Shown in pieces: positions 17,301-27,771 of a DNA stretch of 64,000 nucleotides. A model generated the notes under the pieces. That model saw only the letters and a program-made list of their open reading frames with translations, ran no database searches and was not told the origin of the DNA. Every line of letters begins with the position of its first letter. The first letter of the stretch is position 1. The stretch is from an uncultured Bacteroidia bacterium (GTDB lineage Bacteria > Bacteroidota > Bacteroidia > Bacteroidales > F082). A program made the translations under genes and the position numbers. The DNA is taken from the NCBI GenBank assembly GCA_902774295.1, contig CACYHP010000001.1, positions 620,001-684,000 on the forward strand, in the 5' to 3' direction.

Positions 17301-18755
17301 TTACCTCGACCTTGCATAATCATCATATTCAAACGACACGTCCAACGATTTGATGTGAATCGGCGAATCAGCTGGATTGTAGAGGAAAATCCTGAACTCA
17401 TCGGCATCGAAGAAGGTGGAGTCGACAGGCAGCATCGTCGTGGTGAAGTCCCACTTGCCGGTCGCATCAGTCATGTCGTTCAACGGCAGATTGCTGAAAT
17501 GTGTCTTCACACCGTTTTTGTTCAGCTCCATAACTATCGCGGACGCGGCCGAGTTTTCTTCCTTCCAGATCCTTGATGAGATATAAACCTTTTCGCAATT
17601 ACTGTCGATATCGGCAGGTCTGCCCTTGATGGTCAGTCCGTAAGGCATTGCAGAACACACCGTCAACGAGTCAAAACCGAGGTCTTTCCTATAATGGTTT
17701 TTAGGGATGTCGTAAGCAATTTTTTCCACATAAATGTCAGGATAATAATTGCTGACAGCTTGCGCCACGTGGTTCGCTACTGTGCGTCGTCCCATCTCGG
17801 AATAATGCTCAGTTGTCCAGTTTTTGTCAATAAACAGACCGTTTCTGACATCACCAATATTGTCGACTACGGTAACATTTTCAATATTTCCGTATCTGTT
17901 CAACAGATAATCGCGATTTTGTCTGATAATATAAAGGATATCGCTCCCGACAAGCTCGTTGGCACGGTCAACATTCTCTGCCAAAAGGTTGAAAATGAGA
18001 TGCCAGCCGCGTTCTTTCGCAAGCTTGACGATATTGTCGAAATCCTTGATTCGCGGGTTGTTTTCGTGAATCTGGAATCCATACGTCTTGATGTAATGGC
18101 AAGCGAGTTCTGTCAGCGGTTGGTTCCACTTCCCATCAAGGATAACACCCTGATGTGCCTTGGCGTAATCCCAGTCATCAACATTATCATATTTGAACGG
18201 ATATGGAAAAGTGATTTTATCGTGTTTTCGGTGCCATTCTCGCGCATCGCCTCGTTCGTCAATGGATTTTATGTCGTATGCCTTAAAAGCTAGCATAAAA
18301 CGATTGAAAAACGGCGGATAGTCCTTTAAAAGGACTAACTGTTTTTGAACAGCTGTCTCAAGATCGGATTCTATCCATCCATAGCCGAAAGAACGCAGAT
18401 TCATGGTGACAATCACAGTCTTGACAGGCGAATCTTCAGGAATGTTTTCCAAAAGGTAATAATAAACTTCGGCATGAGACGCGTCTTTGGTCATGTCGCC
18501 GCATCTCAAGCCGGGGAAATGGTCGAAAATGAAATCACTGATTTTCCGTTGATCTTTGTCTTTCCACGAAAAAGTGTGGTTTGATGACTCGCCAGTATAA
18601 ACCACCACGCAGCTGTCGTTGGTTACCTGCCATGCCAACTCAACCTCGTCGGAATGCTTCAGAAGGTCGTCTTTGAAGAAAAACTTTCCGTAAATCCAAT
18701 TCATCAGAACCAGAAGCGCGGCGAGCAAAGCGAATTTATAGATCAGTTTCTTCAT
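17301..18755 (-). CDS. SGNH/AlgX-like acyl-transfer partner of MBOAT
   Basis: 484 residues from the ATG at 18755, four bases after the MBOAT stop codon; a longer frame from 18797 would overlap that gene and lacks a hydrophobic start. One N-terminal anchor (MKKLIYKFALLAALLVLMNW) is followed by a periplasmic domain with a GESSNH motif near residue 53, comparable to the GDS nucleophile block of SGNH hydrolases, and a late TTEHYSEMGRR segment that could supply the catalytic His. A C-terminal beta-rich domain of about 130 residues may bind carbohydrate. Pairing of an MBOAT channel with a periplasmic SGNH protein (AlgI-AlgJ/X, DltB-DltD, PatA-PatB) is the known layout for O-acetylation of exported polysaccharides. 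Confidence 0.7.
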   Translation of the reverse strand: MKKLIYKFALLAALLVLMNWIYGKFFFKDDLLKHSDEVELAWQVTNDSCVVVYTGESSNHTFSWKDKDQRKISDFIFDHFPGLRCGDMTKDASHAEVYYYLLENIPEDSPVKTVIVTMNLRSFGYGWIESDLETAVQKQLVLLKDYPPFFNRFMLAFKAYDIKSIDERGDAREWHRKHDKITFPYPFKYDNVDDWDYAKAHQGVILDGKWNQPLTELACHYIKTYGFQIHENNPRIKDFDNIVKLAKERGWHLIFNLLAENVDRANELVGSDILYIIRQNRDYLLNRYGNIENVTVVDNIGDVRNGLFIDKNWTTEHYSEMGRRTVANHVAQAVSNYYPDIYVEKIAYDIPKNHYRKDLGFDSLTVCSAMPYGLTIKGRPADIDSNCEKVYISSRIWKEENSAASAIVMELNKNGVKTHFSNLPLNDMTDATGKWDFTTTMLPVDSTFFDADEFRIFLYNPADSPIHIKSLDVSFEYDDYARSR

Positions 18756-18759
18756 GGCA

Positions 18760-20175
18760 TCAGAATTGGAAATAGATAAATGGGAAATTATTGACACTTG
18801 AGCATGCTATTATCATGAAAATCAACACGAAATAGATTGCCCAACGGACTACGGCAGGGCGGTTGTCGCACCATTTGTCGAAACGTGAGTTGTAAAGCAA
18901 CACATCGATAAGGATAAACAATCCGAGGTAAACCCAGATGTTGTTCGCGACATTGAGATGCTCGCCTGTGTTGAAATTGTTGACCAACGAGGTGAACAAA
19001 TCGCTGATATTTGCGAAGCTGGTGGCACGGAACAGCGACCAGAACAGCGTCACGAGTATGAAAGTCTTGGCGATTTTGAAGGCGTCGACGACGATTTTTT
19101 CAAGTTTTCCTCTGTTCTTTTCAGGAAGATGGTTCAGTATGGCTTTCTCGATGATATGAAGCAGTCCGTGTGCGGCACCCCAGATGAGGAAGTTCCAAGC
19201 TGCGCCATGCCAGATGCCGCTCAAAACGAACACCACCATGATGTTGAAAGCCCAACGGCCGAACTTCACGCGGCTGCCGCCTAACGGGAAATAGACATAG
19301 TCGCGGAACCATGTCGAAAGCGAGATATGCCAGCGGTGCCAAAACTCAGCGATGCTCTTTGCGAGATATGGCGTGTTGAAGTTGTCGGTGATGTCGAAAC
19401 CCATCAATTTGGCACTGCCCAACGCAATCGTCGAATAGCCGAAGAAGTCACCGTAAATCTGGAATGAATAGAAAAACATTCCGAGGATGATGTCCCAAGA
19501 GTTGTATTTGCTGGGATCTGCATAAATCATATCGACGTAGGCGCCAACGTTGTCGGCAACCACCATCTTGATGAAAAGTCCGAAGATTATCAGTCGGAAA
19601 CCCTTGGAGATATTGTCGTATTCGTATTTTTTCTCTTCACGAAGCTGGCGCAGAAGGTTGCCCGGACGCTCGATAGGACCCGTCACGAGCTGTGGGAAAA
19701 ACATCACGTAAAGTGAATAGATTCCGAAGTTGCGCTCGGCTTTCTGGTTGCCGCGATACACCTCAATCACATAGCTCATGCTCTGGAAAGTGTGGAACGA
19801 GAGACCGATCGGCAGAATCAAATCGACGGTGGTGTTGAGGTTGATATGCAGCGATTGGCATAAAGCCACAAGGTTGTCGTTGACAAATCCCAAGTATTTG
19901 AAGATGAAAAGCACAAGACATGTAGAGACGATGCTTATCACCAAAAACCGCTTCTTAAGTTTATGATTGTCAGCGTATTTCTCCATCAAAATACCTGCCG
20001 AATAATCGACGATTATCGTGATGAGAAGTATCAGGATGTACTTCGGGACGAACCACATATAGAACGTGCAGCTGGCGACGAGGAGCATCATCCAGCGGAA
20101 TCTGTGTGGCAGCAAATAAAACAGCATCACCACAATAGGCAGAAAAATCACATATTCTATAGAGTTGAAGAGCAC
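18760..20175 (-). CDS. MBOAT family O-acyltransferase (AlgI-like)
   Basis: 471 residues from a GTG at 20175. An in-frame TTG at 20193 is part of the -7 promoter element, so it cannot be the start; the GTG gives the standard MBOAT N-terminus (LFNSIEYVIFLPIVVMLFYL). A multi-pass inner membrane protein with the family core RPGNLLRQLR, FGYSTIALGSAKLMG, EFWHRWHISLSTWFRDYVYFPLGG split over about 270-300, and the catalytic His in GIWHGAAWNFLIWGAAHG. It passes acyl groups through the membrane to a periplasmic partner, here the SGNH protein encoded next. The substrate polymer is unknown. Confidence 0.92.
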   Translation of the reverse strand: MLFNSIEYVIFLPIVVMLFYLLPHRFRWMMLLVASCTFYMWFVPKYILILLITIIVDYSAGILMEKYADNHKLKKRFLVISIVSTCLVLFIFKYLGFVNDNLVALCQSLHINLNTTVDLILPIGLSFHTFQSMSYVIEVYRGNQKAERNFGIYSLYVMFFPQLVTGPIERPGNLLRQLREEKKYEYDNISKGFRLIIFGLFIKMVVADNVGAYVDMIYADPSKYNSWDIILGMFFYSFQIYGDFFGYSTIALGSAKLMGFDITDNFNTPYLAKSIAEFWHRWHISLSTWFRDYVYFPLGGSRVKFGRWAFNIMVVFVLSGIWHGAAWNFLIWGAAHGLLHIIEKAILNHLPEKNRGKLEKIVVDAFKIAKTFILVTLFWSLFRATSFANISDLFTSLVNNFNTGEHLNVANNIWVYLGLFILIDVLLYNSRFDKWCDNRPAVVRWAIYFVLIFMIIACSSVNNFPFIYFQF

Positions 20176-20190
20176 GCTTTTAATTTTTTG

Positions 20191-20198
20191 CAAAAATA
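20191..20198 (-). promoter_or_regulatory. -7 element for the MBOAT-SGNH operon
   Basis: TATTTTTG on the minus strand, a match to TAnnTTTG. It contains the TTG that would otherwise look like a start codon and so fixes the MBOAT start at 20175. A divergent copy for tyrS lies at 20231-20238. Confidence 0.65.
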
Positions 20199-20230
20199 TT
20201 AAAAATTATAATTGATACCTTAAAATTTTG

Positions 20231-20238
20231 TATTTTTG
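20231..20238 (+). promoter_or_regulatory. -7 element for tyrS
   Basis: TATTTTTG on the plus strand. The predicted transcript begins near 20244 and carries a leader of about 70 bases, most of which is a copy of the dispersed 39-bp repeat. Confidence 0.65.
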
Positions 20239-20246
20239 CATTTTCT

Positions 20247-20285
20247 CCGTCATTTCGAGCGAAACGAAGTGAAGTCGAGAAATCC
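20247..20285 (+). repeat. Dispersed ~39-bp element, copy 1 (tyrS leader)
   Basis: Begins CCGTCATTTCGAGCGAAACG and ends GTCGAGAAATCC. It matches the copies at 21782, 30961 and 61173 (the last inverted) and lies entirely in the untranslated leader of tyrS. Confidence 0.85.
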
Positions 20286-20316
20286 TATTAAATCAGTAGA
20301 CAAATATAACTATTAT

Positions 20317-21612
20317 ATGAAGGAAGATTTCGTAGAAGAATTGCGCTGGCGCGGTATGTTGAACAACATGACCCCAGGCACAGAAGAACAATTGAAGAAA
20401 GAAATGACCACGGCTTACCTCGGCATTGACCCGACCGCCGACTCACTCCATATCGGACACCTCTGCGGCATCATGATGCTGCGTCATTTTCAGGCTGCCG
20501 GCCATAAACCGTTGGCATTGCTCGGTGGCGCTACAGGTATGATCGGCGACCCGTCAGGAAAGTCAGCTGAGCGTAACTTGTTGAACGACGAGACATTGCA
20601 GCATAACCAGGCTTGCATCAAGAAACAGCTCGCCAAGTTCCTCGATTTCGACAGCGACGCCCCGAACCGCGCTGAGCTTGTCAACAACTACGACTGGATG
20701 AAAGACTACACTTTCCTGCATTTCATCCGTGACATTGGCAAGCACATCACCGTCAACTACATGATGGCAAAGGATTCCGTGAAGAAACGTTTCAACGGCG
20801 AAGGCGAAGGCATGTCGTTCACAGAGTTCAGCTACCAGCTCGTGCAGGGCTACGATTTCCTCTATCTCTTTGAGCATAAGAACTGCAAGCTGCAGATGGG
20901 CGGCTCCGACCAGTGGGGTAACATCACAACTGGTACAGAGCTTATCCGCCGCAAACTCGGCGCCGACAAAGAGGCTTTTGCACTCACATGCAACCTCATC
21001 ACCAAAGCTGACGGCGGCAAGTTCGGCAAGACCGAGAAAGGCAACATCTGGCTCGACCCTGAGAAGACCTCACCATACGCATTCTACCAGTTCTGGATGA
21101 ACTGCACCGATGAGGACGCTGCCCGTTACATCAAGATTTTCACCTTGCTGAAGAAAGATGAAATCGATGCTTTGATAGCCAGACATACAGCAGAGCCGCA
21201 TCTCCGCGAGCTTCAGCGCACACTGGCACGCGAGCTTACTCTCGTGGTGCACTCGAAGGAAGACCTTGAGATGGCAGAAGAGGCTACACAGATTTTGTTC
21301 GGCAAAGGCACAGCAGAGGCATTGCATAAGTTCGATGAAGCCACATTGTTGAGCATCTTCGACGGCGTGCCGCAGTCTAACTTCTCGAAAGACGCTCTCG
21401 GAGCAGGTGTCGGCATCGTCGACTTCCTTGTGCAGACTGGTGTTTTCCCGTCTAAAGGCGAGGCACGTAAGATGGTCCAGGGCAATGGCGTGTCAATCAA
21501 CAAGGACAAAGTCACTGAGCAGAAGACCGTCGGCACCGACGACCTCCTCAACGGCAAATACATCCTCGTGCAGAAAGGCAAGAAGAATTATTATTTAATT
21601 GTTTGCGCATAA
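20317..21612 (+). CDS. tyrS: Tyrosyl-tRNA synthetase
   Basis: 431 residues from the ATG at 20317, which gives the usual bacterial TyrS N-terminus ([15 protein letters not shown]). Upstream in-frame codons come from the promoter and a dispersed repeat. The class I signature [10 protein letters not shown] lies at about 41-50 and the KMSKS-equivalent KFGKTEKGN at about 234. Tyrosine and tRNA recognition residues are in [11 protein letters not shown] and [11 protein letters not shown]. The C-terminal S4 RNA-binding domain is present ([15 protein letters not shown]). The stop TAA shares one base with the ATG of the next small gene (TAATG), implying coupled translation. Confidence 0.97.
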   Translation: MKEDFVEELRWRGMLNNMTPGTEEQLKKEMTTAYLGIDPTADSLHIGHLCGIMMLRHFQAAGHKPLALLGGATGMIGDPSGKSAERNLLNDETLQHNQACIKKQLAKFLDFDSDAPNRAELVNNYDWMKDYTFLHFIRDIGKHITVNYMMAKDSVKKRFNGEGEGMSFTEFSYQLVQGYDFLYLFEHKNCKLQMGGSDQWGNITTGTELIRRKLGADKEAFALTCNLITKADGGKFGKTEKGNIWLDPEKTSPYAFYQFWMNCTDEDAARYIKIFTLLKKDEIDALIARHTAEPHLRELQRTLARELTLVVHSKEDLEMAEEATQILFGKGTAEALHKFDEATLLSIFDGVPQSNFSKDALGAGVGIVDFLVQTGVFPSKGEARKMVQGNGVSINKDKVTEQKTVGTDDLLNGKYILVQKGKKNYYLIVCA

Positions 21613-21809
21613 TGTACTGGGTATTCTTGGTTCCTACGTTGTTTCTCGTCCTGTTGGCGTTCGCGGCGATAGGAATCAAGGCTATTGTGAAAAAAAACGG
21701 CAAATTCGAACGGAAATGCGCCCATTCGCTCGACCCCGATGCGAAATGCGTGTGCGGTGGTGATGACGGCAACTGCCCAAATCGTCATTTCGACCGAAGC
21801 GAAGCGTAG
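21612..21809 (+). CDS. Small NqrM-like membrane protein with four cysteines
   Basis: 65 residues. One N-terminal membrane helix (VFLVPTLFLVLLAFAAIGI) is followed by a basic stretch and a soluble tail with four cysteines (KCAHS, KCVCGG, NCPN). Size, topology and Cys layout resemble NqrM (DUF539), which helps insert iron into the Na+-pumping NADH:quinone oxidoreductase. The convergent neighbour is apbE, whose product attaches FMN to Nqr subunits, so a joint role in Nqr maturation is plausible but inferred. The start ATG overlaps the tyrS stop. The last residues (about NRHFDRSEA) and the stop codon are encoded by a copy of the dispersed 39-bp repeat and are probably not functional sequence. Confidence 0.6.
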   Translation: MYWVFLVPTLFLVLLAFAAIGIKAIVKKNGKFERKCAHSLDPDAKCVCGGDDGNCPNRHFDRSEA

Positions 21810-21822
21810 TGGAGAAATCCTC
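21782..21822 (+). repeat. Dispersed ~39-bp element, copy 2 (end of NqrM-like gene)
   Basis: Begins TCGTCATTTCGACCGAAGCG and ends GGAGAAATCCTC. It supplies the last eight or so codons and the TAG stop of the NqrM-like gene and fills the 15-base gap before the convergent apbE stop. Confidence 0.85.
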
Positions 21823-21824
21823 TT

Positions 21825-22793
21825 TTAACGAAACCATTCTGTTTGAAGAGTTCCATTCTCGTCAACAAAGATAAAATATGCCTCGATACCATCTTGGTCA
21901 GCAAGCAGTTTCGAGGCTTTTTCTTTGCCAACGATCATGCAGATTGTGGCGAGGCAGTCGGCCCACGAAGCGTTGTCAGCGATGACAGTGGCGCTTAAAA
22001 GATTCTGCTCGACAGGATACCCCGTCTTAGGGTCGATGCTGTGCGAATAGCGGATGCCGTCTTTTTCAATGTATTTCCTGTAATTTCCAGAGGTTACGAT
22101 ACCTTTGTCTTTGAGGTTTATTTTGATTTGCACGGAGCGTTCCGAATCGTAATTCTCGGCAGGTTTCTCAATGCCGATGGTCCATTTTTCGCCATTCGGC
22201 TTCGTGCCACGCGCCAAAATCTCACCTCCGACATCAACCAGATAATTTTTTATATCTTGTGATTCTAAAAACTTTCCAATCAAATCGGTGGTATAACCTT
22301 GCGCAACAGCATTGAAATCGAGAGTCATGTTGGGATTAGCTTTCACGACTTTATCATCGATAATCTCAATCTTATGATAATCAACAAGTTGGCGAATTGA
22401 GTCGACCATTTCCGAAGTCATCTCAAGCTGTTTTTTATAATGGAAGCCCCATGCTGAAACCAGCGGACCTATGGTGGCATCGAAGGCACCGTCAGAAAAC
22501 TCCGAGGCCTTGCGAGCCCACTCGAAATTATCCTTAAATATCTGATTTACAACGACATCTTCGTTGCGATTCACCTTTCTTATGATGGAATTTTCGTTCC
22601 AAAGCGACACCGAATTGTCGACCTCCTTAAAAATCGAGTCGATTTCATCTTCAAAAGTCCTGCCATCCTCATCATAATAGGTAATCGAGAAGTACGATCC
22701 CTGCGTGATGCCTGAATAGCTGATCTTCTGCGGTTGCCTTACACAAGACGCAAAAACCATTAAAATTGTTAATATAACCAATACCCTTCTCAA
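21825..22793 (-). CDS. apbE: FAD:protein FMN transferase ApbE
   Basis: 322 residues. A lipoprotein signal with lipobox VFASC (Cys17) places it in the periplasm. It covalently attaches FMN to Thr/Ser of flavoproteins such as NqrB/NqrC and RnfG. Visible motifs: NMTLDFNAVAQGYTTDLI, VDVGGEILARG, YRKYIEKDGIRYSHSIDPKTG and the magnesium-binding ASWADCLATICMI. The start is TTG at 22793, the only start that keeps the signal peptide; an in-frame stop lies two codons upstream. This start codon lies inside a heptamer array that also contains the stop codon of the upstream plug-protein gene. Confidence 0.93.
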   Translation of the reverse strand: MRRVLVILTILMVFASCVRQPQKISYSGITQGSYFSITYYDEDGRTFEDEIDSIFKEVDNSVSLWNENSIIRKVNRNEDVVVNQIFKDNFEWARKASEFSDGAFDATIGPLVSAWGFHYKKQLEMTSEMVDSIRQLVDYHKIEIIDDKVVKANPNMTLDFNAVAQGYTTDLIGKFLESQDIKNYLVDVGGEILARGTKPNGEKWTIGIEKPAENYDSERSVQIKINLKDKGIVTSGNYRKYIEKDGIRYSHSIDPKTGYPVEQNLLSATVIADNASWADCLATICMIVGKEKASKLLADQDGIEAYFIFVDENGTLQTEWFR

Positions 22794-22825
22794 CTTTTAA
22801 CTCTTAACCCTTAACTCTTAACTAA
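22791..22825. repeat. Five-unit heptamer array between plug gene and apbE
   Basis: Five contiguous 7-base units of the type TAACTCT (plus strand), with one or two changes per unit. The array covers the stop codon of the plug gene (22822-22824) and the TTG start of apbE (22791-22793). Confidence 0.85.
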
Positions 22826-24090
22826 TGAGATCTTATCACCTTATACCCGATAAGTTGGTCATAATTCTGCGTCGGGTCAAATAGATATACGAAAATGTGG
22901 TACATATTTGTCGTCTCCCAGAAATCGCCGTTGATAGGTGCCACCGATGTGATGCCGCTGGCGTTGTCTTTCACGGCGTACATGTAGTCGTAATAGCCTT
23001 GTTTTAAAAACAAAGTGTTCTTATATCCGCGTCGATTGGGGTCGTATTCCATCTTGGCGTTGTCGTCCATGCGCCAGTCGGTGATGGCTCCAATGATATA
23101 CACGTCTTTGCCAATCATATATTGAGGCCATTTCAGGAAGAAATTCACTGGAGAATAATCGGCTTCAACGGTGGCATCGAGGTTGTCTTTTTCGAGATAA
23201 ATATGTTTTTCACCGAACAAATCCTCGTCAAAGATATAGTTATTGACGTTGCGTATCTCGTCATCGTGAAGTGTCACGATGTAGCCATTATCTTCAAGAT
23301 AGACGCTTTTTGTCCTCTCAGGGCGGTTGTCGAAATTACTGGTGTTGATTCTAAGATATTGATTTCCAGACTCAAACACTAATTTTTCGTTGTTAATATA
23401 TGATAATTTTTCGGGTAAGATATACGTCGGTTTCAAGCCAAAGACAGCATTGTCCCAGCGCCCGTTTTGCTGTATGGTGACGTTGGAATACTGGTCGGCG
23501 CGACTGTTGAACAAATCAGGATACACAATGTCAAGGTCGATTTCCTGCTTGTTCTGACCGAGATTCAAGTCGTAAGGATAACGTGGCATTTTCGTTGCAA
23601 TAACAGATTTATCGTCGACGACATAAAACCTGCGGGTGAAATACACATCGTCAGGATTCTCGCCTGTGACCACGAGAAGATAGTTGCCCGAAAGCTTCGG
23701 CATCATGTCTTCGGTGGGAAAAAGGAGGTCGTAATGCACATAATTCACGTAAGTGTTGAGCGAGAAACTGAAGTTGTCAATGTCGTTCTGAAAGAAGCCG
23801 GTAATATACTCACTCTTTTGAATATCAGTGGGTTGCCAATCGTTGCTGCAGTGAATGAAGGTGTAATATATAAAAGGTGCATCGTCTACAAGCAGGTCAA
23901 ACTGCAGATGCAGCTGCTCCTTCATGTGGTTGAGATAAATAACCGGTTTGTCGTATTCGTAATCGGTCGGGTGTAGCAGCACAGTTTGCACCTCATTACG
24001 GTAATTCATGTCGGAATATGACAGATGTTTTTGCGCAAAAATGTTGGTTGAAAGAGTCAACAATATGATTATCAACAACTTAAATCTCAT
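22822..24090 (-). CDS. T9SS plug protein (DUF5103 family)
   Basis: 422 residues with a signal peptide (LLIIILLTLSTNIFA, then QK). It fits the DUF5103 family by its N-terminal pattern (VQTVLLHPTDYEYDKPVIYL, FIHCSNDWQP, DIDNFSFSLNTYVNYVHYDL) and the late CBM-like TDWRMDDNAKMEYDPNRRGY. A member of this family in Flavobacterium johnsoniae was shown to be the plug that closes the SprA translocon pore of the type IX secretion system from the periplasmic side. It is encoded 28 bases upstream of apbE and far from other T9SS core genes. Function by family is likely; the residues forming the plug contact cannot be identified here. Confidence 0.85.
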   Translation of the reverse strand: MRFKLLIIILLTLSTNIFAQKHLSYSDMNYRNEVQTVLLHPTDYEYDKPVIYLNHMKEQLHLQFDLLVDDAPFIYYTFIHCSNDWQPTDIQKSEYITGFFQNDIDNFSFSLNTYVNYVHYDLLFPTEDMMPKLSGNYLLVVTGENPDDVYFTRRFYVVDDKSVIATKMPRYPYDLNLGQNKQEIDLDIVYPDLFNSRADQYSNVTIQQNGRWDNAVFGLKPTYILPEKLSYINNEKLVFESGNQYLRINTSNFDNRPERTKSVYLEDNGYIVTLHDDEIRNVNNYIFDEDLFGEKHIYLEKDNLDATVEADYSPVNFFLKWPQYMIGKDVYIIGAITDWRMDDNAKMEYDPNRRGYKNTLFLKQGYYDYMYAVKDNASGITSVAPINGDFWETTNMYHIFVYLFDPTQNYDQLIGYKVIRSH

Positions 24091-24143
24091 GATGTTATTA
24101 AATTTAATTTTCCAAAATTAATAAAAATAATTAAATAATGTAT

Positions 24144-24151
24144 TAATTTTG
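24144..24151 (+). promoter_or_regulatory. -7 element of priA, adjacent to the ATG
   Basis: TAATTTTG at 24144-24151 is an exact match to TAnnTTTG. The priA ATG is at 24156, so the predicted transcript start falls on or next to the start codon. Confidence 0.6.
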
Positions 24152-24155
24152 CAAT

Positions 24156-26636
<2,481 letters not shown>

Positions 26637-26640
26637 AAAC

Positions 26641-26671
26641 AGTGGAGACGCCATATTATGACGTCTCCACT
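26641..26671. terminator. Hairpin between priA and the exb operon
   Basis: AGTGGAGACG (26641-26650) pairs perfectly with CGTCTCCACT (26662-26671). On the minus strand it is followed by GTTTTTAT, so it mainly ends the exbB-exbD transcript. Confidence 0.75.
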
Positions 26672-26673
26672 AG

Positions 26674-26708
26674 AGTCTAAAGTCTAAAGACTAAAGTCTA
26701 AAGTCTTA
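26674..26708. repeat. Five-unit heptamer array at the exbD stop codon
   Basis: Five units of AGTCTAA type with a strict 7-base period. The last unit contains the stop codon of the minus-strand exbD gene (26706-26708), and the other side touches the terminator hairpin. Confidence 0.9.
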
Positions 26709-27164
26709 TTCTCCTTTTCGTACAGAGTAGTTAATACGGAATGCACCGCATTTACGTAACTCCTGCTTCACGTCGGTGACGAGACCCATTCTCACGTTCT
26801 CATCGATTTTGAGTGATGTTGTGAGAAGAGGACGGTCAGCTTCTGGACGGTCGAGACGTTCCTGTTCGATGAATGGGATGACGTCTTCGATACGTGCATA
26901 CTGGTCGTTAAGCTGCAGACGAGCTTCTGTACCATAGAGTTTAGTGTTCGTCGGAGGTCCGATGTAGATGAAACTCACGAGAGATTTCTTCTCGAGTTTC
27001 TGGACTTCCGTCGCTGCTGGTAATTTCATCTTGACTTTCAATGTGGTCTCACGCATAGAGGTTGTAACCATGAAGAAGAAAATCAACATGAAGATAATGT
27101 CAGGCATTGAACCGGTTGAAATTGCCGGAACTTCTTTTTGTCCACCTTTTCTAAACTTTGCCAT
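26706..27164 (-). CDS. exbD: Biopolymer transporter ExbD (second copy)
   Basis: 152 residues. One transmembrane helix near residues 20-40 (SMPDIIFMLIFFFMVTTSMR) contains the conserved Asp that carries protons with ExbB, followed by a periplasmic domain. It is the last gene of a four-gene operon (ExbB, small membrane protein, ExbD, ExbD) that powers TonB-dependent receptors, of which two are in this window. Fourteen bases separate it from the first ExbD. The stop codon lies in a heptamer array. Confidence 0.93.
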   Translation of the reverse strand: MAKFRKGGQKEVPAISTGSMPDIIFMLIFFFMVTTSMRETTLKVKMKLPAATEVQKLEKKSLVSFIYIGPPTNTKLYGTEARLQLNDQYARIEDVIPFIEQERLDRPEADRPLLTTSLKIDENVRMGLVTDVKQELRKCGAFRINYSVRKGE

Positions 27165-27178
27165 AATTTTCTCTCCTA

Positions 27179-27754
27179 TTATTTGATTTCCTCTGGTTCA
27201 GCCTCTGAGATACGTACAGGGACAGCTTTGTTGACTGCGTCGACTTTGTCTTTGTCGGTCAAGTCGCTGAAATGCTGTTTGAAGTATGTCATAGAGACCT
27301 CCTCTTTGAGTTCATTGAAAGCTTTTGCTAATTCATTTTGAACTGCAATGTACATCTGGTATGAAGTACCGCGGTCATTCTTAAGTGATACGACACCTTT
27401 GTTAGTCATGAAGTTACCAATGAGTTCGATTTCTTTCACTTCGACTTCAGGAGCTTTTTCGTCATTCGGTTTAGGAGTGATGAAGTCTCTTGTCTTGTCT
27501 TTAAGTTCAGAGATATCGCATGCTTTACCGTTAACCATAAGTTTGTCGTACTTGTTGATCATGACGTTCAAAATGTTTCTTTCTTTCACTTTGACATCCA
27601 TGTCTGGGTTTTCTACTGGTGGGGGCAGACGACGGGTGATACCGCTGTCAGTGTCCATCGTAGTGGTAACGAGGAAGAATATCAACAGCAAGAAAGAGAT
27701 ATCAGCCATTGAACTGGCGTTGATTTCCGGTACTTTCTTTTTCTTACGGGCCAT
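27179..27754 (-). CDS. exbD: Biopolymer transporter ExbD (first copy)
   Basis: 191 residues, longer than the downstream copy. The single transmembrane helix (ASSMADISFLLLIFFLVTTT) carries the proton-binding Asp near residue 19. The periplasmic part has a long insertion (about 75-130) rich in charged residues. Two different ExbD subunits in one operon are common in Bacteroidota, and the two may form a heterodimer inside one ExbB pentamer; that is inference. Confidence 0.93.
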   Translation of the reverse strand: MARKKKKVPEINASSMADISFLLLIFFLVTTTMDTDSGITRRLPPPVENPDMDVKVKERNILNVMINKYDKLMVNGKACDISELKDKTRDFITPKPNDEKAPEVEVKEIELIGNFMTNKGVVSLKNDRGTSYQMYIAVQNELAKAFNELKEEVSMTYFKQHFSDLTDKDKVDAVNKAVPVRISEAEPEEIK

Positions 27755-27771
27755 GATAAATTCCTTCCTTA

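Noticed and set aside
20176..20193. TTG start of the MBOAT gene
   Set aside because: The TTG is the end of the -7 promoter element, so it would not be in the transcript; the GTG at 20175 gives the usual N-terminus.
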